Positions 19,231-27,037 of a DNA stretch of 64,000 bases are shown piece by piece. Source of the stretch: Palsa-504 sp963705835 (GTDB lineage Bacteria > Actinomycetota > Actinomycetes > Streptosporangiales > Streptosporangiaceae). Within the stretch, counting starts at the first letter, position 1, and each line of letters begins with the position of its first letter. The stretch lies in the NCBI GenBank assembly GCA_963705835.1, contig CAVPLC010000003.1, positions 18,433-82,432 on the forward strand, given 5' to 3'. The position numbers and the translations under genes are program-made. The notes beneath the pieces are model-generated. The model worked only from the letters and a program-made list of their open reading frames with translations, had not been told where the DNA came from and did no database searches.

Positions 19231-19247
19231 CCGCCCACCCCGGTCGC

Positions 19248-20474
19248 TCAGCCAGTTTTGCCGCGTTCGTTCACCCATACTGAGATGTGGGCGGGCTCCA
19301 GGGCTTTCTGCACGACAGCGGCCAGGTTCTCGCGGATCGAGTCGAGATCCGCGGCGTCATTCAGCCGGGACGCCAGTGCGGCCACGGTCAGGTCGGCGTT
19401 GTAACGGGCGCGGTTGAAGCGGCGGTCGACGGCATGCTGCACCCGCCTGCGCAGCGGGTTGAACAGCGCCGCGGCCACCAGCGTGGAGGCCGCCACGGCC
19501 ACCGAGCCCTTCAACGGGAGCACCACGCTGGCCAGCAGCACGAGCCCGGCGAACACCCCGGCCAGCACGGCCGTGATGATGGCGTAGGAAATCACCCGGC
19601 TGATGATGCGGTCGATCTCATACAGCCGGTACCTCAGCACCGCGACCCCGACGCAGACCGGCAGGACCGCGAAGCCTACCGGGACGATGCCATCGTTAAT
19701 CACCTGGTCCAAGCCCGAGGACCCGCCCGAGACCTGCACCGCGCTGATCACCGAGACCACAAAGATCGTGGCGCCGGTGTAGAGCCACTTGAACTGCTGC
19801 CGGCGCTCACCGGCAGACCGCCGGTATCTGGGCACCTGCACGGCCAGCCAGACCAGCAGGCTGGCCAGGACCCCCAGAGCTACCGCGCCCTGGGCCAGCC
19901 CCGCCGCGCCGGGCGTGTTGTCGACCAGGTTGCCGCTGGCATTGACGCGGACAGTGTGCCCCGCCACGGCCGCTGCGCCCCCGGCCGTCGCGGCCACCGC
20001 GAGCAGCGCCCCGGCGGCGACGAGGACGACAGCCACCCGCCGCCACCGGCCCTGCGGCAGCCGCCCGTCCGGGAAGACCCACAGCAGGGTGGCGATCAGG
20101 ACCAGCCACACCGGCCAGCTGGCCAGAACCACCACGGCGACCGAGCCCAGCGGCAGGTGCCCGTGATGCAGCCGGTAGTCGATGATGGCGTAATCGCCCG
20201 CGGGGTTCTGAGCCAGAAGGTAGAACGCCAGCAGCATCCACCCGATGGGGTTCCGCGGCCTGCGCACCGCCAGCAAAGTGCCCACCATCACGCCGGGCGT
20301 CAGAAATACCACGAGGAACAGCCAGGTGAGCGGCCCGTGCGGCGCTGGCAGATGGGCCAGGCGGGTAAGCGGAACGGTGGCCAGGCCCGCTCCGAGCGTG
20401 AGCGCGCCGAACGCGACCGCCGCACCCGGCGCCACCCGCCGAGACCACGCCTTCGCGCCTGCCAAGGATGTCAT
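19248..20474 (-). CDS. Multi-helix sensor-like membrane protein lacking a kinase domain
   Basis: 408 residues. About nine or ten helices end with a segment RYRLYEIDRIISRVISYAII and a cytoplasmic stretch NPLRRRVQHAVDRRFNRARY followed by a short helical tail. This is the membrane-plus-linker arrangement found at the N-terminus of some actinobacterial sensor kinases and sigma-factor phosphatases, but here the protein stops before any HisKA, HATPase or GAF catalytic domain. AGGGGATG-type context with GGGAGGGG precedes the ATG at 20474. Function unknown; it may be a stand-alone membrane sensor. Confidence 0.75.
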   Translation of the reverse strand: MTSLAGAKAWSRRVAPGAAVAFGALTLGAGLATVPLTRLAHLPAPHGPLTWLFLVVFLTPGVMVGTLLAVRRPRNPIGWMLLAFYLLAQNPAGDYAIIDYRLHHGHLPLGSVAVVVLASWPVWLVLIATLLWVFPDGRLPQGRWRRVAVVLVAAGALLAVAATAGGAAAVAGHTVRVNASGNLVDNTPGAAGLAQGAVALGVLASLLVWLAVQVPRYRRSAGERRQQFKWLYTGATIFVVSVISAVQVSGGSSGLDQVINDGIVPVGFAVLPVCVGVAVLRYRLYEIDRIISRVISYAIITAVLAGVFAGLVLLASVVLPLKGSVAVAASTLVAAALFNPLRRRVQHAVDRRFNRARYNADLTVAALASRLNDAADLDSIRENLAAVVQKALEPAHISVWVNERGKTG

Positions 20475-20522
20475 CCCCTCCCGCCCCGAGCGGACCGGAA
20501 TGAGCCAACCCTACGTACGGAC

Positions 20523-20535
20523 CGTTCCGGGAACG
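20523..20535. promoter_or_regulatory. Palindrome CGTTCCGGGAACG upstream of the sensor-like gene
   Basis: Perfect 13-bp palindrome about 50 bp upstream of the leftward start at 20474, a fitting place for an operator. It shares GGAACGGTCC with the dispersed TTCCGAACGGT elements but is not a full copy. Confidence 0.35.
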
Positions 20536-20577
20536 TTACCGCTCAGCCCGTTACGAAACTGCCTGGCGGGGCCGAAG

Positions 20578-22272
20578 TTACCAGGTGAAGTCTTCCTCCC
20601 AGAACTCGGTAACGCCGCGGACCGGCTCCCGGGACGCCGTCTCCTGGGCGCGCAGCTCGACCCGGCGGATCTTGCCCGAGATCGTCTTGGGCAGGTCGGC
20701 GAACTCAACCCGGCGGATCCGCTTGTAGGGCGCGACCCGCTCACGGCAGAACGCCATGATCGACTGCGCCAGTTGCCCCGACGGCTCCCGGTCGGCGGCC
20801 AGCAGCACGTACGCCTTGGGCACGGCCAGCCGGAGCGGGTCTGGCGACGGGACCACCGCCGCCTCGGCTACCGCCTCGTGCTCGATCAGCACGCTCTCCA
20901 GCTCGAAAGGCGAGATGCGGTAGTCCGATGCCTTGAAGACATCGTCGGTCCGGCCGACGTAGGTGATGTAGCCATCGGAATCCGAGGTGGCCACGTCGCC
21001 GGTGTGGTAGTACCCGCCGGCCATGGCCCGGGCGTCCAGCTCGGGATCGTCCAGGTACCCGGTCATCAGCCCCAGCGGCCGCCGCGACAGGTCCAGGCAG
21101 ATCTCCCCGTCCCGGCCCGGCTCGCCGGTCACCGGGTCCACCAGGACGACCGAATATCCCGGCAGCGGCCGCCCCATCGAACCGGGCCGGACCGGCTGCC
21201 CGGGCGTGTTGCCCACCTGCGCGGTGGTCTCGGTCTGGCCGAAGCCGTCGCGTACCGTGATGCCCCAGGCCTTGCGGACCTGCTCGATCACCTCCGGGTT
21301 GAGCGGCTCGCCGGCCGCGACGCACTCGCGCAAACAAGACACGTCCGCCGCGCCCAGGTCGGCCTGCAGCAGCATCCGCCACACCGTCGGCGGCGCGCAG
21401 AACGTCGTCACCCCGACCGAACCGAGCGCGGCCAGCAGCCCCGGCGCGGAGAACCGCGCCTGGTTCAGGACCACGATGGTGGCCGCCGCGTTCCACGGCG
21501 CGTACACGTTGCTCCAGGCGTGCTTGGCCCACCCGGGCGAGGACAGGTTCAGGTGCACGTCGCCCGGCTGGATGCCGACCCAGTACATGGTCGACAGGTG
21601 CCCCACCGGGTAGCTGACCTGGGTGTGCGCGACCAGCTTCGGCTGTGCGGTCGTCCCGGAGGTGAAGTAGAGCAGCAGCGGGTCACCGGCCCGGGTGACC
21701 CCCCCGGGGATGAACGAGGCAGACTCCAAGAACGCGTCGGCGTACGAGTGCCAGCCATCCGCCGAGCCGTCGACCACGACCCGCGTCCAGTCTCCCGGGA
21801 CCTCCCCGAACTTCCCCAGCTGAGCCGTCTCGGTGACGACGTGCCTGACCCGGCCGCGCGCGATCCGGTCGGTCAGGTCGGCGGGCTGCAGCAGCGTCGA
21901 GGCCGGGATCATCACCGCCCCGACCTTCATCGCGGCCAGGATGATCTCCCACAGCGGCGCCACGTTGCCGAGCATGAGCAGCACCCGGTCGCCGTGCCGG
22001 ACCCCGAGCCCGCGCAGCCAGTTCGCCACCTGCGCCGACCGGGCCGACATCGACCCGAACGACACGCTCACGCCGGACCCGTCGTCGGAGACGATCCGCA
22101 GCGCGGGCCGCTCCGGATGCTCGGCCGCGATCACGTCGAACCAGTCCAGCGCCCAGTTGAACTCGTCCAGCTGGGGCCACGCGAACTCGCGCCGCGCGGC
22201 GCCGTAGTCGTCCCGGTAACGCAGCAGCAGGTCCCGTGCCGCCCGGAAGCTGTCGGTGGCAGATACGGTCAT
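20578..22272 (-). CDS. Acyl-CoA synthetase (AMP-forming, medium-chain ACSM-like)
   Basis: 564-residue ANL-family ligase: acid + ATP + CoA to acyl-CoA. Core motifs are all present: P-loop LLYFTSGTTAQPKLVAHT, GFGQTETT (A5), YYHTGDVATSDSDGYITYVG (A7), GRTDDVFKASDYRISPFELE (A8) and the catalytic lysine in PKTISGKIRRVEL (A10). The N-terminal region (FAWPQLDEFNWALDWFD) matches the medium-chain/xenobiotic type more than true acetyl-CoA synthetase. The ATG at 22272 is divergent from the serine hydrolase. Exact acid substrate is not predictable. Confidence 0.92.
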   Translation of the reverse strand: MTVSATDSFRAARDLLLRYRDDYGAARREFAWPQLDEFNWALDWFDVIAAEHPERPALRIVSDDGSGVSVSFGSMSARSAQVANWLRGLGVRHGDRVLLMLGNVAPLWEIILAAMKVGAVMIPASTLLQPADLTDRIARGRVRHVVTETAQLGKFGEVPGDWTRVVVDGSADGWHSYADAFLESASFIPGGVTRAGDPLLLYFTSGTTAQPKLVAHTQVSYPVGHLSTMYWVGIQPGDVHLNLSSPGWAKHAWSNVYAPWNAAATIVVLNQARFSAPGLLAALGSVGVTTFCAPPTVWRMLLQADLGAADVSCLRECVAAGEPLNPEVIEQVRKAWGITVRDGFGQTETTAQVGNTPGQPVRPGSMGRPLPGYSVVLVDPVTGEPGRDGEICLDLSRRPLGLMTGYLDDPELDARAMAGGYYHTGDVATSDSDGYITYVGRTDDVFKASDYRISPFELESVLIEHEAVAEAAVVPSPDPLRLAVPKAYVLLAADREPSGQLAQSIMAFCRERVAPYKRIRRVEFADLPKTISGKIRRVELRAQETASREPVRGVTEFWEEDFTW

Positions 22273-22342
22273 GCGAATATCGTCGCAGCTGTCCTACCCG
22301 AGCGGGAGGACTCAGACGGAACCGAACGACGGGTGGTGATCG

Positions 22343-23590
22343 GTGAGCGAGCTCACGGTCGAGGCGGACGCGGCCGAGATCGGCCTGGATTCCGAGCGCC
22401 TCAAGCGCGTCGACGCGTACTTCGCGGGCTACGTGTCCGACGGCCGCCTGCCGGGCTGGCTGCTCACCGTGCGCAGGCACGGCCGGCTGGCGCACGTGGC
22501 CCGGTGCGGGTCACGTGACCTGGAGGCGGGGCTGCCGGTGACCGACGACACGGTGTGGCGGATCTACTCGATGACCAAGCCGGTCACCTCGGTCGCCGCG
22601 ATGATGCTGTACGAGGAGGGCGCTCTGGCGCTCACCGATCCGGTGAGCGCGTTCATCCCCTCCTTCGCCGGCGTCCGCGTCTACGCAGGCGGCTCGGACC
22701 TGAAGCAGGTGACGGTCCCCCCGGCCGAGCCGGTAAGGGTCTGGCACCTGCTCACCCACACGGCCGGGCTCACCTACGGCTTCCACCGGGTGCACCCTGT
22801 GGACGCGCTGTACCGGGCGGCGGGCTTCGAGTGGGGCACGCCGCCCGGCGTGGAGCTGGCGCAGGCTTGCGACCTGTGGGCCGGCTTCCCGCTGCTGTTC
22901 CAGCCCGGCACCGAGTGGAACTACTCGGTGGCCACCGACGTCCTCGGCCGGGTCGTGGAGGTGGCCTCGGGCCAGCGCCTTGACGAGTTCTTCGCGGACA
23001 GGATCTTCCACCCGCTCGGCATGCGGGATACCGCCTTCTGGGCCGGCCCGGCGGCCCAGCCGCGGCTCGCCGCCCTCTACCGCCCCGGCCCCGACGGCAA
23101 GGCGACCAGGTTCGACGCCTTCGGCCGGGCCTTCCTCAAGCAACCGCGCCTGCTCAGCGGCGGCGGCGGCCTGGTGTCGACGGCGGCCGACTACGACCGG
23201 TTCACCCAGATGCTGCTGCACCGGCCCGGCAGCCCGGCCGGCGAGCTGGACGGCGTTAGGCTGCTGGGCCCGCGCACGGTCGGCTACATGACCCGCAACC
23301 ACCTTCCGGGCGGCCTGGACCTGGAGGCCTTCGGCCGGCCGCTGTTCGCCGAGGCCCCGTTCCGGGGGGTCGGCTTCGGCCTGGGCTTCGCCGTCATGAT
23401 CGACCCGGTGCCGGGCAAGGTGACCGGCACCGCGGGCGAGATCTCCTGGGGCGGCGCCGCGAGCACCGCGTTCTGGATCGACCGGGAGGCGGACCTGACC
23501 GTCTCGTTCTTCACCCAGCTGCTCCCCTCCAGCACCTACCCGATCCGCCCGCAGCTTCGTCAGCTCGTCTACCAGGCTCTCACCGACTGA
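22343..23590 (+). CDS. Serine hydrolase, class C beta-lactamase/esterase fold
   Basis: 415 residues from GTG at 22343. Catalytic S-x-x-K is in RIYSMTKPVTSVAAMML and the Tyr motif in EWNYSVATDVLGRVVE. WHLLTHTAGLTYGF is typical of EstB-like esterases and beta-lactamase-like carboxypeptidases. No signal peptide, so a cytoplasmic esterase is more likely than a resistance enzyme. Divergent from the acyl-CoA synthetase over 70 bp, which might mean a shared pathway (inference). Confidence 0.9.
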   Translation: MSELTVEADAAEIGLDSERLKRVDAYFAGYVSDGRLPGWLLTVRRHGRLAHVARCGSRDLEAGLPVTDDTVWRIYSMTKPVTSVAAMMLYEEGALALTDPVSAFIPSFAGVRVYAGGSDLKQVTVPPAEPVRVWHLLTHTAGLTYGFHRVHPVDALYRAAGFEWGTPPGVELAQACDLWAGFPLLFQPGTEWNYSVATDVLGRVVEVASGQRLDEFFADRIFHPLGMRDTAFWAGPAAQPRLAALYRPGPDGKATRFDAFGRAFLKQPRLLSGGGGLVSTAADYDRFTQMLLHRPGSPAGELDGVRLLGPRTVGYMTRNHLPGGLDLEAFGRPLFAEAPFRGVGFGLGFAVMIDPVPGKVTGTAGEISWGGAASTAFWIDREADLTVSFFTQLLPSSTYPIRPQLRQLVYQALTD

Positions 23591-23603
23591 CAAGATCAAA
23601 ACC

Positions 23604-23639
23604 ATGAATCCGAACGGGCCGGGGTGCGTGCCCCGGTCA
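23604..23639 (+). repeat. Dispersed TTCCGAACGGT element, copy 2
   Basis: AATCCGAACGGGCCGGGGTG then CGTGCCCCGGTC, in the gap between two convergent genes. Here the tail forms a clean hairpin, CCGGGG-TGCGTG-CCCCGG, so this copy could also serve as a terminator. Confidence 0.6.
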
Positions 23640-23680
23640 TAACCAGTCAGCGCCCCGTTCACCCGTCTCCGCGGGCCAGC

Positions 23681-24115
23681 TCAGCTCGAGGGCAATGCCG
23701 CCGCTCGCGCGTCAGCCCAGGTGCGGGCGTCTATGGCGTCAAGGACCGCCAGTTGTGCCTGGTCGACGGCCCAGGCCGCGTAGTCGAGGGCATCGGCGGC
23801 GTCGTCCTCCGCGTCCTCGGCGTCCCTTTCTGCCTTCTTGGCGTCACGCTCGTCGCGTTTGCGGCCGATGCGATCCTGCGTGGCCGCCATCTTCGCCTCG
23901 GCGTCGGCCTTCATCGTCTTCCACTGGCTCTGCGCGCGGTCGGTGGCGTGCTCGGCCTTTTCCTTGACGGCACTCTGCCGGTCGGCGATTTCTGCCTTGG
24001 CCTTGTCCAGGCGCGCCTTGACCTCCTGGTTGGTTTCCTTCCGGGATTGCTCGAAAGAACTCTTCAGATCCGCCGTCCGCTTTTGCAGTGCGTCTATCTG
24101 ATCGGAAATGGCCAT
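23681..24115 (-). CDS. Small charged coiled-coil protein
   Basis: About 144 residues, almost all helix: QIDALQKRTADLKSSFEQS and long Lys/Glu/Ala heptads (about residues 5-95), then an acidic patch DAEDAEDDAADALDYAA. No membrane segment or known domain. Two ATG codons are possible (24121 and 24115); AAGGAGG (24122-24128) abuts the first and lies six bases from the second, so 24115 is the better start. Possible roles are scaffold or stress protein; nothing decides. Confidence 0.75.
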   Translation of the reverse strand: MAISDQIDALQKRTADLKSSFEQSRKETNQEVKARLDKAKAEIADRQSAVKEKAEHATDRAQSQWKTMKADAEAKMAATQDRIGRKRDERDAKKAERDAEDAEDDAADALDYAAWAVDQAQLAVLDAIDARTWADARAAALPSS

Positions 24116-24244
24116 CGTCATCCTCCTTGATTGGCGTTCGTCAGTCAGTCCACACCACGATGTCGCCGCGGAGAAGTCGATGCTGGCTCTGCCGATATTG
24201 GCCCGCGCTATGAGCTGATCCCCGCGGGTCTGTGCCGGTGACCG

Positions 24245-24750
24245 CTACCGGCTGATGCCGCCCGGCGAGACCAGCCCGGTCTCGTAGGCCAGGACGACCG
24301 CCTGGACGCGGTCGCGCAGCTGCAGCTTGGTGAGGATCCTGGCCACGTGGGTCTTGACCGTCGCCTCGCTCAGCGTCAGCTCCGCGGCCATCTCGGCAGG
24401 CGCTCGGGGATACGTCCTTGAGCAGGAAGCCGCTGGCCCCGGCGGACAGGGCCGCGTACACGTACTGGTCGAGGTCGAACGTGGTGAGGATGATGATGCG
24501 CATGTGCTCGCCGGACCGGGACGCGAGGATCCGCCGGGTCGCCTCCAGCCCGTCCATCTCGGGCATGCGGATGTCCATCGAGCATGACGTCCGGCCGGTG
24601 CTTGAGCGCGGCGGCCACCGCCTCCTGGCCGTCCGCGGCCTCCGCCACGACCGGGATGCCCGCCGAGCTCAGGATCAGCCGGAACCCGCTGCGCACCAGC
24701 AGCTGATCATCGGCGATGACCACGCGCGGGGCCTCGGCGGCCGTGCTCAC
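24245..24750 (-). pseudogene. NarL/LuxR-type response regulator with internal deletion and frameshift
   Basis: The receiver begins PRVVIADDQLLVRSGFRLIL at a GTG (24750) overlapping the kinase stop. One extra base near 24579 breaks it before MDIRMPEMDGLEATRRILA. After the end of the receiver (GFLLKDVSP) the sequence jumps almost at once to the last part of the LuxR HTH (AAELTLSEATVKTHVARIL... to GISR, stop at 24245). The interdomain linker and first HTH helix, about 50 residues, are missing: the span codes for ~168 residues where ~220 is usual. As written it could not bind DNA normally. Confidence 0.75.
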
Positions 24751-26174
24751 GTCGACGCCGCCTGGAACTCCGGCGGGACGGGCAGGTCCCCGGCCACCGG
24801 TTCCAGCGGAATCCTGGCCGTCAGCCGCCAGCCGCCGCCCGGGCGCGGCCCGGCGTCGAGCTCGCCTCCGTAGACGGCGATCCGTTCCCGCAGCCCGATC
24901 AGCCCGCGCCCGCCAGAGCCCGAGCCCGGAGCGGGCCCTGCGGGCGCGGAACCGGGCGGAGGACCGTCGTCGCACACCGTGATGAGCAGGTCCCACCGGC
25001 GGTATTCGAGGCGGACGGTGGTCCGGGCCTGCCCCGCGTGCTTCATCACGTTGGTGAGGGCTTCCTGGACGACCCGGAAGGCCGCGAGGTCGATGCCGGG
25101 CGGCAGGACCCGCTGGGATCCGGCCGGGGCCTCGACGGACAGCTCGACCGGCATCCCGGCCGCGCAGACGCGGGCCAGCAGGGCCGGGATCCGGGCCACG
25201 CCGGGCTGCGGGGCCAGGGCCGGAGGCGGAGCCAGGGCCGCGCCGCCACGGGCCGCGCCGCCCGGGACCCGCGCCTCGGCGGGACCAGGCTCAGCTTCCC
25301 CAGACGGGGCCAGCAGCCCCAACAGGTGCCGTAGCTCGGTCATGGCGGTCCGGCCGCTAGCCTCCACCGCCAGCAGCGCCTCCCTGGCGTCGCCCGGCGA
25401 GCTGTCCAGGACCCGCCGGGCCGCACCGGCCTGCACCACCATGACGCTCACGTTGTGCGTCACCACGTCGTGCATCTCGCTGGCGATGCGGGCCCGCTCC
25501 AGCGCGACGGCGCGGCGGGTCTCGGCCTGGTGCTCGGCCTGGGCGAGGCGCAGACGCTCGGCGGACTCGCCGGCCCGGCGGCGCCAGACGCGTATCGCGA
25601 TTCCGACCGCCACCGTCGGCAGCAGTACCAGCAGCGCGCCAAAGCGCTTCGGCACCGGGGGCGAGGTGTCCGGGTAGGCCGCCGTCACGATGATCGCTGC
25701 GACCAGCACGCTGAGCAGGGCCGCCCGGCGGAACACGCTGTAGGCGACCGCACCGTACGCGGCGAAGATCACGGCCGCAAACGTGATCGACGTCGTGTAC
25801 CCGCTAGTACCGATGACCGCGACCATGATCACGCAGAACGTCGCGATCGGATAGGTACGCCGGAACGCGAGCGGCGCGGTGGTCATCGCCGCCCCCAGCA
25901 GGATCCACGGCGACGGCCACCCCGCCGCCCAAGGCTGACCGACGAGCACCGGATTGATCCCCGGCCGGGCGACGAAGACGCCGTACGGTCCGCTGCTGGT
26001 CCGGGCCTGCACGATCACGGCCACCACGGCGGCGATCGTGGCCACCACCGCGATAGCCGCGTCGGCGGCCCGGGCCGCTCCAGACGCGACCGGCCGCTCC
26101 TCGGCCTGCCAGAGAAAGCCAGCCAGCCCGCGCGCCGAACCCGGCCGCCGACCGCTGCTTCCTTCCTCAGTCAC
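24747..26174 (-). CDS. NarL-type sensor histidine kinase (HisKA_3)
   Basis: 475 residues. Six or so helices in the N-terminal half (for example TFCVIMVAVIGTSGYTTSI), then a HisKA_3 dimerisation region ARIASEMHDVVTHNVSVMVV with the phospho-His, and a HATPase domain (VVQEALTNVMKHAGQA, CDDGPPPG, GRGLIGLRERIAVYGG). An Ala/Pro/Gly-rich insert lies between the two. It is coupled (GTGA) to the broken LuxR-type regulator. It is divergent from an ABC exporter, an arrangement common for envelope-stress or antibiotic sensing pairs (inference). Confidence 0.92.
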   Translation of the reverse strand: MTEEGSSGRRPGSARGLAGFLWQAEERPVASGAARAADAAIAVVATIAAVVAVIVQARTSSGPYGVFVARPGINPVLVGQPWAAGWPSPWILLGAAMTTAPLAFRRTYPIATFCVIMVAVIGTSGYTTSITFAAVIFAAYGAVAYSVFRRAALLSVLVAAIIVTAAYPDTSPPVPKRFGALLVLLPTVAVGIAIRVWRRRAGESAERLRLAQAEHQAETRRAVALERARIASEMHDVVTHNVSVMVVQAGAARRVLDSSPGDAREALLAVEASGRTAMTELRHLLGLLAPSGEAEPGPAEARVPGGAARGGAALAPPPALAPQPGVARIPALLARVCAAGMPVELSVEAPAGSQRVLPPGIDLAAFRVVQEALTNVMKHAGQARTTVRLEYRRWDLLITVCDDGPPPGSAPAGPAPGSGSGGRGLIGLRERIAVYGGELDAGPRPGGGWRLTARIPLEPVAGDLPVPPEFQAAST

Positions 26175-26204
26175 CTTCTCATTGTCATCCTGCCCGGTGG
26201 GGAC

Positions 26205-26251
26205 GCCATCATCCGCCGGGGTTATTCGGCGTACATCCCGCGGATGATGGC
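26205..26251. promoter_or_regulatory. 12-bp perfect inverted repeat in the kinase/exporter divergent region
   Basis: GCCATCATCCGC (26205-26216) and GCGGATGATGGC (26240-26251), 23-bp spacer. Placed between divergent starts at 26174 and 26336, so a shared operator is plausible; a hairpin in either leader is the alternative. Confidence 0.45.
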
Positions 26252-26335
26252 ACCTTCACCTCAGCCGAATTCGGTACGGAAGATGCGCCCGGCGGCCGAC
26301 GTGGCGGCGGCGGGCCCGGCTGTACGGTCCCCCGC

Positions 26336-27037
26336 ATGGATAATCTCGTGCAGCTAAGCGACGTGACCAAGCGATACGACAACGACGGCGCGCCCGCGGT
26401 GGCGCACGTCACCATGGAGGTTAGCCAGGGCGAGTCTGTCGCGGTCATGGGGCCGTCTGGCAGCGGCAAATCGACCCTGCTCAACCTGATCGCCGGGCTT
26501 GACCGGCCGACGAACGGCACCATAACGGTCGGCGGCGAGCGGGTTGACACGCTCAGCGAGACCGGGCTGGCTAGGTTCCGGCGGCGCCAGGTCGGCATGA
26601 TCTTCCAGTTCTTCAACCTGCTCGACGACATGACGGTCGCGGATAACGTGCTGCTGCCCGCCCAGCTGGCCGGCCTGCCGACCGCGAAGGCACGGGCCCG
26701 GACCGATGAGCTGCTGACCGCGCTGCGCATCGGGGAGCACCGGAACGCCTACCCGGCCCGGCTGTCCGGCGGCGAGCGGCAGCGGGTGGCCATCGCGCGG
26801 GCGCTGGTCAACCGGCCGCCGCTGCTGCTGGCCGATGAGCCGACCGGGGCGCTGGACACGGCGACCGGCCAGGAGATCGGCGAGCTGCTGCTTGACCTTA
26901 ATAGCCAAGGGCAGACCCTGATCCTGGTCACCCACAATCCCGACCTGGCCGTGCGGTACGCACGCCGGGTCATCGAGATCGTCGACGGCCGGGTGGCCAG
27001 CGACGTCGACCCCAGAACCACGGGGGCGCGGCGATGA
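26336..27037 (+). CDS. MacB/LolD-type ABC ATPase
   Basis: 233 residues. Walker A GPSGSGKSTL, Q-loop MIFQFFNLLDDMT, signature LSGGERQRVAIARAL, Walker B LLLADEPTGALD and VTHNPDL are intact. The short single-domain form is that of ATPases working with FtsX-type permeases. ATGA coupling to the following permease gene supports this. Likely energises an envelope mechanotransmission or peptide-defence system rather than bulk transport (family knowledge). Confidence 0.93.
   Translation: MDNLVQLSDVTKRYDNDGAPAVAHVTMEVSQGESVAVMGPSGSGKSTLLNLIAGLDRPTNGTITVGGERVDTLSETGLARFRRRQVGMIFQFFNLLDDMTVADNVLLPAQLAGLPTAKARARTDELLTALRIGEHRNAYPARLSGGERQRVAIARALVNRPPLLLADEPTGALDTATGQEIGELLLDLNSQGQTLILVTHNPDLAVRYARRVIEIVDGRVASDVDPRTTGARR

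Noticed and set aside
20523..20535. Possible LexA box
   Set aside because: The palindrome lacks the actinobacterial TCGAAC-N4-GTTCGA pattern; only a generic operator is claimed.
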